A DNA stretch of 11,990 nucleotides, taken from NCBI RefSeq assembly GCF_045807065.1, contig NZ_JBJMIE010000012.1, positions 1 to 11,990 of the forward strand, given 5' to 3'. Source of the stretch: Actinophytocola sp045807065 (GTDB lineage Bacteria > Actinomycetota > Actinomycetes > Mycobacteriales > Pseudonocardiaceae). A program made the translations under genes and the position numbers. Under the pieces are notes generated by a model. It was not told the DNA's origin. It did no database searches and worked only from the letters and a program-made list of their open reading frames with translations. Below are positions 1-6,041 of the stretch, in pieces (position 1 is the stretch's first letter; each line of letters opens with the position of its first letter).

Positions 1-539
1 GCCTCGGCGGCCGCGGCCGCCGACGCGACGGCCCGGTCGCGTTCCACGCGGCACCGGTCGGCCTCGACGGTCGCGGCCCGCACAGCTTCCTCGGCGTCGT
101 CGGTGGCCTGCCGCGCCTCGGCGGCGGCGGCCGCGGCGGCGTCCTCGGCGCGCTGGCGCAGCCCCCGTTCGCGGGCGGCGGCCTCCTCGGCCTCGGCGAC
201 GCGGGCGGCGGCGCTGTCCAGCTCAGCGGCGAGGGTGTCGCGCAGGGCGGTCGCGGCGGCGAGCACGTCACTCAGGGGCTCGACGACATCGGCGGCCGCC
301 GCGGCGAACGCGCTGGTCGCGGACGTGAGGGCGGTGTCGGCAGCGGTGCCGAGCGCCTCGGTGAGCGCGTCCTGGGCGGCGGCCAGCTGCTTGCACGTCT
401 TGCCGCCGGGCCACGTCCGCTCCGGGCAGTAGGCGAACGGACGCCCCCCGCGCGGCCCCGGCGCCGGCAGCGGCGCCCGGCAGTGGCTGAACCCGCACAG
501 CGAGTCCGTCTCGACGGTTTCCACGACCACATCGACCAT
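1..539 (-). CDS. Coiled-coil protein with cysteine-rich N-terminus, partial (3' end beyond window)
   Basis: An uninterrupted reading frame runs from an ATG at 539 to the left edge, giving at least 179 codons with no stop. The first 50 residues hold C15, H19, C20, C38 and C49 in the contexts LCGFSHC, YCPER and GKTCKQ, a spacing that could bind one zinc ion. From about residue 52 on, the protein is very rich in Ala, Glu, Asp, Arg and Gln with heptad-like periodicity, so a long coiled coil is likely. The product resembles, in style only, the Ala-rich coiled-coil proteins found beside recombinases and plasmid genes in actinobacteria; the function is unknown. It is divergent from the recombinase at 648. 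No Shine-Dalgarno precedes the ATG, but a TAGACT box lies 6 bases upstream, which suggests a leaderless mRNA. The frame and start are fairly sure; the role is not. Confidence 0.72.
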   Translation of the reverse strand, partial: MVDVVVETVETDSLCGFSHCRAPLPAPGPRGGRPFAYCPERTWPGGKTCKQLAAAQDALTEALGTAADTALTSATSAFAAAAADVVEPLSDVLAAATALRDTLAAELDSAAARVAEAEEAAARERGLRQRAEDAAAAAAAEARQATDDAEEAVRAATVEADRCRVERDRAVASAAAAAE

Positions 540-545
540 GCCCGC

Positions 546-551
546 AGTCTA
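546..551 (-). promoter_or_regulatory. Putative -10 box of the coiled-coil gene (leaderless)
   Basis: Read on the minus strand this is TAGACT, fitting the actinobacterial TANNNT pattern. It ends 6 bases before the ATG at 539, so transcription would begin at or next to the start codon. The -35 position (about 569-574, TTTCGA) matches the consensus poorly. Confidence 0.4.
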
Positions 552-572
552 GTAATAGCTCACATAACTCGA

Positions 573-582
573 AACCCGGGTT
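573..582. repeat. Perfect 10-base palindrome in the divergent intergenic island
   Basis: AACCCGGGTT is self-complementary over its full length. It lies between the two divergent start codons in a stretch of about 44% GC inside otherwise very GC-rich DNA. It could be an operator or a recombinase binding site; the sequence alone does not decide. Confidence 0.45.
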
Positions 583-610
583 GTACTTACGATATCCATA
601 ACCATACTCG

Positions 611-634
611 GCTACAGAACTCAGCTTTTGTAGC
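611..634. repeat. Inverted repeat (hairpin) upstream of the recombinase
   Basis: GCTACAGAA (611-619) pairs with TTTTGTAGC (626-634) over nine positions, one of them a G-T pair, around a 6-base loop. It lies directly in front of the putative -10 box of the recombinase, so a bound protein would cover that promoter. Operator or recombinase arm site are both possible. Confidence 0.45.
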
Positions 635-640
635 TAAGAT
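635..640 (+). promoter_or_regulatory. Putative -10 box of the recombinase gene (leaderless)
   Basis: TAAGAT fits TANNNT and ends 7 bases before the ATG at 648, the right spacing for transcription to start on the A of the start codon. An alternative start signal is TTGTAC (581-586), 16 bases, then CATACT (603-608), which would give a leader of about 35 bases containing the hairpin at 611-634. Neither is proven. Confidence 0.4.
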
Positions 641-647
641 GCCAGGT

Positions 648-1823
648 ATGACGACAGGGGAGCTGACGCGGGCGGCGGATGGGCCGTGGCCAGGCGTGGA
701 CCGGCCCGCGGAGCTGCTGAACGAGATCGCGGAGTGGCTCGACGGCTACGGCAACCGCGCCACGAGAAGGACGTACGCGGAGGGCCTTGGCCTACCCGTA
801 ACCGCACACGACATCCGGGACTGGCTACCGCCAGCCGACGAGAGCCCGAAAACTACGAAGGTTTCGAACACCTGGCCGGCGGCCGTCGCGCACTACGCCA
901 AGGCCGTCGCGACCCCCTCGGGCGAGGCGGCCCGGCACCGCCCTCCCCCGGCCGCGCGCGGACGGTTCCGGCACCTGCACTGGTTCCGCTGGTGCGCCTC
1001 CAGCGGCCTCGACCCGCTCACCGCCACGTCCACACACGTCAAGGCCTGGCTCGACGCCCTCAACACCGCCGGGGCGGCACCCGCGACCCGTGACCGCATG
1101 CTCGCCACCGTCAAGGCCCTCTACACCCACCTCGCCGACACCGGGCTCGCCGCTGGCAACCCCGCCGCGCTCAACCGCCGCCGGCTCGGCCTCGACGCCA
1201 CCACCGGCAGCACCACCGGCACCGTCGTCCTCACCACCGCCCAGGTCAAGGCCCTCTACACCGCCGCACGCACCCCGCGCCGCGGCGCCAGCACCCTCGA
1301 CACCGCCCGCGCGAGCGCCGTCGTCGCCCTGTTCACCCTCGGGCTGCGGGTCAGCGAGCTGTGCGGCCTGGACCGCGGCGACCTCCACGTCACCCGCGGC
1401 CGCCGCGCCCTGCGCGTGCACGGCAAGGGCGGCAAGACCCGCGTCGTCTACCTGCACGACGCCGCCGACACCGCGCTCACCGCCTACCTGCGTGAACGCG
1501 ACGCCGGGGCCGGCACCACCGTCACCCGCCGCACCGTGCCCGCCGACTCACCCCTGCTGGTCACCCGCACCGGCCACCGCTTCCGCCGCCAGGCCGTCTG
1601 GCAGCTGCTCCAGCGCCTGTCCGCCGACACCCCGCTGCACCCGCACGCGCTGCGCCACTTCTACGTCACCACCGCCGTCGAGGCGGGCGCCCAGCTCGTC
1701 CACGTCCAGGCCGACGTCGGCCACACCAGCATCGACACCACCGAACAGGTCTACAACAACGCCGCCCGCGACCCCTCCCGCAGCGCCGTCGACCTCGTCG
1801 GCGACGTCCTGGACCTGGGCTGA
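648..1823 (+). CDS. Tyrosine-type site-specific recombinase/integrase
   Basis: The 391-residue protein carries the complete catalytic set of the tyrosine recombinase family: R234 in GLRVSEL, K260 in HGKGGKTR, H333 and R336 in HPHALRH, H359 in VGHTS and the nucleophile Y369 in EQVYNN. The catalytic domain covers about residues 190-385. The SAM-like core-binding domain (about 100-165, FRWCASSGLDPLTATS...) is preceded by roughly 95 residues that include a second short helix-rich segment (EWLDGYGNRATRRTY) and a Pro/Ala-rich linker. The gene should cut and join DNA between short att sites, most likely for an element that includes the divergent coiled-coil gene. The frame is open back to 483, but that stretch overlaps the divergent gene; ATG 648 is chosen because the TAAGAT box precedes it. 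ATG 639 is an in-frame alternative. Neither has a strong ribosome site. Confidence 0.93.
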   Translation: MTTGELTRAADGPWPGVDRPAELLNEIAEWLDGYGNRATRRTYAEGLGLPVTAHDIRDWLPPADESPKTTKVSNTWPAAVAHYAKAVATPSGEAARHRPPPAARGRFRHLHWFRWCASSGLDPLTATSTHVKAWLDALNTAGAAPATRDRMLATVKALYTHLADTGLAAGNPAALNRRRLGLDATTGSTTGTVVLTTAQVKALYTAARTPRRGASTLDTARASAVVALFTLGLRVSELCGLDRGDLHVTRGRRALRVHGKGGKTRVVYLHDAADTALTAYLRERDAGAGTTVTRRTVPADSPLLVTRTGHRFRRQAVWQLLQRLSADTPLHPHALRHFYVTTAVEAGAQLVHVQADVGHTSIDTTEQVYNNAARDPSRSAVDLVGDVLDLG

Positions 1824-1848
1824 GAAGGTGGCCTGCCCGTCAGCCCAG
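1815..1848. terminator. Inverted repeat spanning both convergent stop codons, likely bidirectional terminator
   Basis: CTGGGCTGA (1815-1823) and TCAGCCCAG (1840-1848) are perfectly complementary 9-base arms around a 16-base loop. Each arm is the last two sense codons plus the stop of its gene, so the recombinase and the sigma factor both end in Leu-Gly-stop with identical codons. It lacks a U-tract, as is usual in actinobacteria. An attachment-site role cannot be excluded. Confidence 0.5.
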
Positions 1849-3009
1849 CAGCCGGCGCAGCAGGGTGCGTTCCGCCTCGCTCGTGGCCGTGGCCAGCGCG
1901 TTCCCGTAGGCCGCCGCCGCCTCCTCGGTCCGGCCCAGGCGGGTGAGCAGGTGACCGCGGACGGAGTGGTACAGGTGGTAGCGGCCCAGCTCGAGCGCGT
2001 CCACCAGCGCCAACGCCTCGGCCGGGCCGGCGACCTCGCCGACCGCGACCGCACGGTTCAGCGCCACCACCGGGGTCGGGGCGAGGGCCATCAGCTGGTC
2101 GTACAGGGCGAGGATCTGCGCCCAGTCGGTCTCACCGGTGGACGCGGCGTCGCTGTGCACGGCGTTGATCGCGGCCTGGAGCTGGTAGGGGCCCGGCTGG
2201 TTGCGGCGCAGGCACCGGCGGACCAGGTCCTGGCCCTCCTCGACCAGCGCGTGGTCCCAGCGCGACCGGTCCTGGTCGGACAGCAGGACCAGTTCGCCGT
2301 AGGGGCTCGTGCGGGCGGGGCGGCGGGACTCGCTCAACAGCATGAGGGCCAGCAGGCCCAGCACCTCCGGCTCGTCGGGCATCAGGGCGGCCAGCACCCG
2401 GCCGAGCCGGACGGCCTCCGCGGACAGTTCCGGCCGGTCCAGGTGGCCCTCGTTGAAGATCAGGTACACCACCGCCAGGACACCACGCACCCGCTCCGGC
2501 AGGTCGGCCTCGTGCGGCACGCGGTACGGGATGCCCGCGTCGCGGATCTTGTTCTTCGCCCGCACCAGGCGCTGGGCCATGGTCGGCTCGGGCACCAGGA
2601 ACGCGCGGGCGACCTCGGCCGTGCTCAGACCACCGATCAGCCGCAACGTCAGCGCGACCCGCACGCCGAGCGCGAGTGCCGGGTGGCAGCAGGTGAAGAT
2701 CAGCCTCATGCGGTCGTCACGCACCGGACCCTCCTCCGCCGGTTCGTCGGCCGACAGCAGGTCGAGGGCCTGCCGGTGCCGCTCGTCCCGGCTGGCCTCG
2801 CGCCGCAGCCGATCGATGGCCCGGTTGCGCGCGGTCGTGATCAGCCAACCGGCGGGGCTGGCCGGTAAACCGTCGACCGGCCAGCGGCGTACCGCCTCGA
2901 CGAACGCGTCCTGCACGCACTCCTCGGCCAACCCGATGTCGCCCACCGCCCGGACCAGCACGGACACCGCCCGCCCGTACTCGGCCCGGTAGATCTCGTC
3001 GATGCTCAC
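1840..3009 (-). CDS. ECF42-type RNA polymerase sigma factor with C-terminal extension (DUF6596)
   Basis: From the GTG at 3009 the product has 389 residues, twice the length of a plain ECF sigma factor. Region 2 (about 5-70) contains ECVQDAFVEAVRRWP and the helix WLITTARNRAIDRLRRE. Region 4 (about 100-165) contains the helix-turn-helix LSTAEVARAFLVPEPTMAQRLVRAKNKI. The DUF6596-like part (about 170-255) includes YLIFNEGH, and a TPR-like helical tail runs from about 275 to 389. This layout, with a DGPF protein in the same operon, is that of family ECF42, in which the extension is reported to be needed for activity; there is no cognate anti-sigma gene here. The frame continues to ATG codons at 3042 and 3075, the latter overlapping the previous stop by 4 bases. 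Those 22 extra residues are a tandem repeat, so I prefer 3009, with doubt. Confidence 0.9.
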   Translation of the reverse strand: MSIDEIYRAEYGRAVSVLVRAVGDIGLAEECVQDAFVEAVRRWPVDGLPASPAGWLITTARNRAIDRLRREASRDERHRQALDLLSADEPAEEGPVRDDRMRLIFTCCHPALALGVRVALTLRLIGGLSTAEVARAFLVPEPTMAQRLVRAKNKIRDAGIPYRVPHEADLPERVRGVLAVVYLIFNEGHLDRPELSAEAVRLGRVLAALMPDEPEVLGLLALMLLSESRRPARTSPYGELVLLSDQDRSRWDHALVEEGQDLVRRCLRRNQPGPYQLQAAINAVHSDAASTGETDWAQILALYDQLMALAPTPVVALNRAVAVGEVAGPAEALALVDALELGRYHLYHSVRGHLLTRLGRTEEAAAAYGNALATATSEAERTLLRRLLG

Positions 3010-3075
3010 GCGCCCTCGACTCGCTCCGCAGGCTCCGCTCATGTGCTCTCGGTTCGCTCCGCAAGCTCCGCTCAT
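3010..3075 (-). repeat. Two tandem 33-base repeats at the sigma factor start
   Basis: The units 3043-3075 and 3010-3042 match at 28 of 33 positions. Each begins with ATG on the minus strand and keeps the sigma frame, encoding MSGACGANREH and MSGACGASRGR just before the GTG at 3009. Three candidate start codons are thus spaced 33 bases apart. The GC-rich GCGGAGC-containing units look like a dispersed intergenic repeat rather than conserved protein; whether other copies exist cannot be seen here. Confidence 0.75.
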
Positions 3076-3404
3076 CGACGCGGCGCGTACATGATCACGG
3101 CGACGCCGACCAGGCAGATCGCGGCGCCGAGGTAGTCCCACCGGTCCGGCCGGAACCGGTCGACCACCACACCCCACGCCAGCGACGCGGCCACGAAGAC
3201 CCCGCCGTACGCGGCGAGGATCCGGCCGAAGTGCGCGTCGGGCTGGAACGTGGCCACGAACCCGTACACGCCGAGCGCCAGCACACCTCCCGCGATCCAC
3301 CACAGGCCGCGGTCCTCGCGCCACCCCTGCCACACCAGCCACGCGCCCCCGATCTCGGCGAGCGCCGCCAGCACGAACAACACCAGCGAACGAACAACCG
3401 TCAT
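3072..3404 (-). CDS. YnfA/UPF0060-family small membrane protein
   Basis: This 110-residue protein has four hydrophobic segments (about 4-26, 33-52, 61-80 and 90-106) and the family signatures AEIGGAWLVW (16-25) and AAYGGVFVAASLAW (64-77). Length and layout match the YnfA family of inner-membrane proteins, which resembles small multidrug resistance transporters. Its ATG shares four bases with the stop of the DGPF gene upstream, and its own stop overlaps the outermost possible sigma start by four bases, so the three genes are almost certainly co-transcribed and translationally coupled. A YnfA protein is not a standard partner of ECF42 sigma factors as far as I know. It may export a toxic compound sensed by the module, which is inference only. 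Confidence 0.9.
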   Translation of the reverse strand: MTVVRSLVLFVLAALAEIGGAWLVWQGWREDRGLWWIAGGVLALGVYGFVATFQPDAHFGRILAAYGGVFVAASLAWGVVVDRFRPDRWDYLGAAICLVGVAVIMYAPRR

Positions 3405-3739
3405 TGGAACGGCCGCACCTCCACCGACAACGGCGCGAGCACCACGGCGAGCCTGCGGCCCCAGGCCAGCGCCTCGTCGAGGTCCGCCGCCCGGATGATC
3501 GTGAACCCGCCGAGGAACTCCCTCGCCTCCACGAACGGGCCGTCGGTCACCAGGACGTCGTCGTCGGTGGCGCGCAGGACCGTGGCGGTGCTCGGCGGGT
3601 GCAGACCGCCGGCGAAGACCCAGGCGCCGGCCGCGCGCAGCTCGTCGTTGAGCGCGTCCAGGTCGTTCCTGATCCGGGCCAGCACCTCCGGCTCCGGTGC
3701 GCCGTCCGGCTGGTAGATGCTCAGCAGGTACTGCTTCAT
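3401..3739 (-). CDS. DGPF/YCII-family protein, ECF42 partner
   Basis: The 112-residue protein begins MKQYLLSIYQPDG and carries the TDGPF motif at 65-69 (D66-G67-P68-F69), followed by EAREFLGGFTIIRAADLDEAL, which is typical of the YCII-related family. Such proteins are small dimeric alpha/beta-barrel enzymes or binding proteins of largely unknown substrate, and genes for them are the usual neighbours and targets of ECF42 sigma factors. The ATG at 3739 has a good ribosome site, GGGAGG, centred about 11 bases upstream. It is the first gene of the DGPF-YnfA-sigma operon. The ATG chosen is the only start with such a site, and the frame upstream of it overlaps the neighbouring dehydrogenase gene. 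Cytoplasmic; biochemical role unknown. Confidence 0.92.
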   Translation of the reverse strand: MKQYLLSIYQPDGAPEPEVLARIRNDLDALNDELRAAGAWVFAGGLHPPSTATVLRATDDDVLVTDGPFVEAREFLGGFTIIRAADLDEALAWGRRLAVVLAPLSVEVRPFQ

Positions 3740-3770
3740 GGCGGTGATCCTCCCGGACGGAACTGCTCGG

Positions 3771-3807
3771 TCGACACCTACACGAACGAGCTCCCGGCGG
3801 ATCGACA
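3771..3807 (-). promoter_or_regulatory. Pair of TGTCGA motifs, candidate ECF42 promoter
   Basis: On the minus strand GGTGTCGA occurs twice, with TGTCGA at 3807-3802 and at 3776-3771, exactly 31 bases apart and upstream of the DGPF gene. TGTCGA is the -35 motif I recall for ECF42-dependent DGPF promoters, with a -10 of CG(A/T)C. Downstream of the first copy the nearest match is CGTG after 17 bases. Downstream of the second copy CGTC follows after only 11 bases. The motif is therefore clear, but which copy is used is not. Confidence 0.5.
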
Positions 3808-3825
3808 CCCTTCCGCTGTGCGCGC

Positions 3826-4722
3826 TCACGCCACCGGCGTGACCAGGGTGCCGTCGGTCATGAACTGCTGGAGGTTGCGGAACGCCAGGTCCCCCATCGC
3901 CTCGCGGGTCTCGGTGTCCGCGCTCCCGATGTGGGGCAGGAGCACCACGTCGTCCCTGTCCAGCAACGCGGGCGGCACGTTCGGCTCGTCGGCGAACACG
4001 TCCAGCGCGGCACCGGCGATCGTGCCCGCCCGCAGGGCCTCGACCAGCGCCGGTTCGTCGACCACGCTGCCGCGGGCGATGTTCACCAGGTAGCCCGACG
4101 GCCCGAGCGCCGCCAGCACCGCCGCCGACACCAGGCCGGCGGTCGCGGAGCCACCCGAGGTCGCCACCACCAGCACGTCGACCCCGGCCGCGAGCGCGGC
4201 GGGCGAGTCGGCGTAGGTGTAGGGGACGTCGGGGATCTGGTGGCGGGAGTGGTAGCTCAGCACGCAGTCGAACGCGGTGAGGCGGTGGGCGATGGCGCGG
4301 CCGATCCGGCCGAGGCCGAGGATGCCGACCCGCCGCCCGGTGACCTTCACCGCGAGCGGGAACTGGCCGTGCGCCCAGTCGCCGCGGCGGACGAAGCGGT
4401 CGGCCGCGGACATGCGGCGCAGCACGTCGATCAGGCCGCCGACGGCGAGGTCGGCGACGGAGTCGGTCAGCACGTCGGGGGTGTTGCTGACGACGATCCC
4501 GCGTGCGCGGGCGTGGTCGACGTCGGTGGTCTCGTAGCCGACGCCGAAGTGGACGATCGCCCGCAGGTTCGGCAGCGCGTCCATCTGCTCGTTGCTGACG
4601 CCGTACTTGGAGGTGGTGACCGCGGCGACGACCTCGTCCGACGGCTCGTCGACGATCTTGTAGTGGCCGCGCAGCGCCTCGTCCAGCGACGGGAGCAGCG
4701 GGCACACCCGCAGCACGCTCAC
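3826..4722 (-). CDS. D-2-hydroxyacid dehydrogenase (NAD(P)H-dependent)
   Basis: The 298-residue protein has the full family plan: a split substrate domain (1-80 and about 270-298) around a Rossmann domain with GLGRIG at 136-141. The catalytic set is R217 in NIARGSVVD, E246 in FADEPN and H264 in LPHIGS. It should interconvert a 2-oxoacid and a D-2-hydroxyacid, and it is closest in style to glyoxylate/hydroxypyruvate reductases. The GTG at 4722 overlaps the gudD stop by four bases, making it the last gene of the glucarate operon. The standard glucarate route to 2-oxoglutarate has no step for it, so the substrate is open: a side product of the pathway, tartronate semialdehyde or glyoxylate are guesses. 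It is slightly shorter than typical (about 310-330). The longer open frame upstream lies inside gudD. Confidence 0.9.
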   Translation of the reverse strand: MSVLRVCPLLPSLDEALRGHYKIVDEPSDEVVAAVTTSKYGVSNEQMDALPNLRAIVHFGVGYETTDVDHARARGIVVSNTPDVLTDSVADLAVGGLIDVLRRMSAADRFVRRGDWAHGQFPLAVKVTGRRVGILGLGRIGRAIAHRLTAFDCVLSYHSRHQIPDVPYTYADSPAALAAGVDVLVVATSGGSATAGLVSAAVLAALGPSGYLVNIARGSVVDEPALVEALRAGTIAGAALDVFADEPNVPPALLDRDDVVLLPHIGSADTETREAMGDLAFRNLQQFMTDGTLVTPVA

Positions 4723-6041
4723 GCGTTGTCCAACGCGGGTCGTTTCGGGTCGAACCGCCAGCCTGGCACGAGGTAACGCATGGCGACAGTATCGTCCCGT
4801 GCGCCGAGCGCTGCCCGCCGGTACAGCTCGTGCGCCGCCTCGACCTGGTCGAGGTCGAGGGTGACGCCGAGACCGGACCGGGCCGGCACGGCCAGGTGGC
4901 CGTCGACCAGCGGGATCGGCTCGGTGGTCAGGCGTTGGCCGTCCTGCCAGATCCAGTGGGTGTCGATGGCGGTGATGTCCCCGGGGGCGGCGGCCGCCAC
5001 GTGCGTGAACATCGCCAGCGACACGTCGAAGTGGTTGTTGGAGTGCGAGCCCCAGGTCAGGCCCCACGCCTGGCACAGCTGCGCCACCCGCACCGAGCCC
5101 CGCATGGTCCAGAAGTGCGGGTCGGCGAGGGGGATGTCCACGGCGGACTGCCGCACGGCGTGGCCGAGCTGGCGCCAGTCGGTGGCCACCATGTTCGTGG
5201 CGGTGGGCAGTCCGGTGGCGCGGCGGAACTCCGCCAGGGTCTCCCGCCCGGAGTAGCCCTCCTCCGCGCCGCACGGGTCCTCGGCGTAGGCCAGGACGTC
5301 GCGCAGCGCGCGGCCGTGGCGGATGGCGTCGCGCAGCAGCCAGCCGCCGTTCGGGTCCAGCGTGAGGTCGGCGTCGGGGAACCGGGCGGCCAGGGCCCGC
5401 ATCACCTCGACCTCGGCCGCGCCCGCGAGCACGCCGCCCTTGAGCTTGAAGTCGGTGAACCCGTACCGGGCGTGCGCGGCCTCGGCCTGCGCGACGATGC
5501 CGGCGGGGTCGAGCGCCGGGCGGTCGCGGACGGCGAACCAGCCCGCACCTTCTCCGGTCCGGTACGGCAGGTCGGTCTTGTCGCGGTCGCCGACGAAGAA
5601 CAGGTAGCCCAGTGCGCGCACGCGGTCGCGTTGCTGGCCCTCGCCGAGCAGCGCCGCGACGGGCACCTCCAGGAACTGGCCGAGCAGGTCGAGCATGGCG
5701 GCCTCGATGGCCGTGCGGACGTGCACGGCGACCCGCAGGTCGAAGGTCTGCACGCCCCTGCCGGCCGCGTCGCGGGACCCGAACCGGGCCGCGACCGCGG
5801 CCAGCACGGCGTTGTGGGTGCTGACCGGGGCGCCGACCACCAGGTCGCGTGCCTCGGTCAGCGTGTCGGTGATGGCGGGGCCGCCGGGCACCTCACCGAC
5901 CCCGGTTCGGCCGTCGGAGTCGGTGAGGACCAGCAGGTTCCGCGTGAAGTACGGGCCGTGCGCGCCGCTGAGGTTGAGCAGCATGCTGTCCTGGCCCGCG
6001 ACAGGGACGACCCGGTAGCCCGTGATGACGGGGGGCGTCAC
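4719..6041 (-). CDS. gudD: Glucarate dehydratase
   Basis: The 440-residue protein belongs to the enolase superfamily and converts D-glucarate (often also L-idarate) to 5-keto-4-deoxy-D-glucarate in the cytoplasm using Mg2+. The active-site residues sit in order: K199 and K201 in FKLKGG, D229 in DPNGGW, E254 in AEDPCG, N283 in ATNM, D307 in LADPHF and H333 in WGSHSNNH. Compared with the E. coli enzyme as I remember it (K207, D235, E260, N289, D313, H339), every position is shifted by six, which argues for true glucarate dehydratase rather than another mandelate racemase-like enzyme. The GTG start at 6041 overlaps the preceding dehydrogenase stop (GTGA), and its own stop overlaps the next gene. 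The C-terminal WRFDPKRP is also typical. Confidence 0.95.
   Translation of the reverse strand: MTPPVITGYRVVPVAGQDSMLLNLSGAHGPYFTRNLLVLTDSDGRTGVGEVPGGPAITDTLTEARDLVVGAPVSTHNAVLAAVAARFGSRDAAGRGVQTFDLRVAVHVRTAIEAAMLDLLGQFLEVPVAALLGEGQQRDRVRALGYLFFVGDRDKTDLPYRTGEGAGWFAVRDRPALDPAGIVAQAEAAHARYGFTDFKLKGGVLAGAAEVEVMRALAARFPDADLTLDPNGGWLLRDAIRHGRALRDVLAYAEDPCGAEEGYSGRETLAEFRRATGLPTATNMVATDWRQLGHAVRQSAVDIPLADPHFWTMRGSVRVAQLCQAWGLTWGSHSNNHFDVSLAMFTHVAAAAPGDITAIDTHWIWQDGQRLTTEPIPLVDGHLAVPARSGLGVTLDLDQVEAAHELYRRAALGARDDTVAMRYLVPGWRFDPKRPALDNA

Noticed and set aside
1..480. GGC/GCC-rich near-repeats in the coiled-coil gene as a DNA repeat array
   Set aside because: They follow from Ala- and Glu-rich codons of the coiled coil and have no regular unit length.
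103..532. Short reading frames on both strands within the first 530 bases
   Set aside because: They are Ala/Arg/Ser- or Pro/Arg-rich shadows of the single long minus-strand frame, which alone has a sensible composition and cysteine motif.
1090..2868. 592-residue plus-strand frame
   Set aside because: It crosses the recombinase end and runs antisense through the sigma gene; its Pro/Ser/Ala-rich start and Gln/Arg/Val/Gly-rich remainder are typical of frame shadows in GC-rich DNA.
3740..3825. Possible terminator between the glucarate operon and the DGPF operon
   Set aside because: I looked for a stable hairpin on the minus strand and found only the GGTGTCGA direct repeat, so read-through cannot be excluded and no terminator is annotated.
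4723..5274. N-terminal extension of the D-2-hydroxyacid dehydrogenase frame
   Set aside because: It lies inside gudD, is rich in Arg and Pro and adds nothing recognisable; the GTG at 4722 gives a normal-length enzyme.
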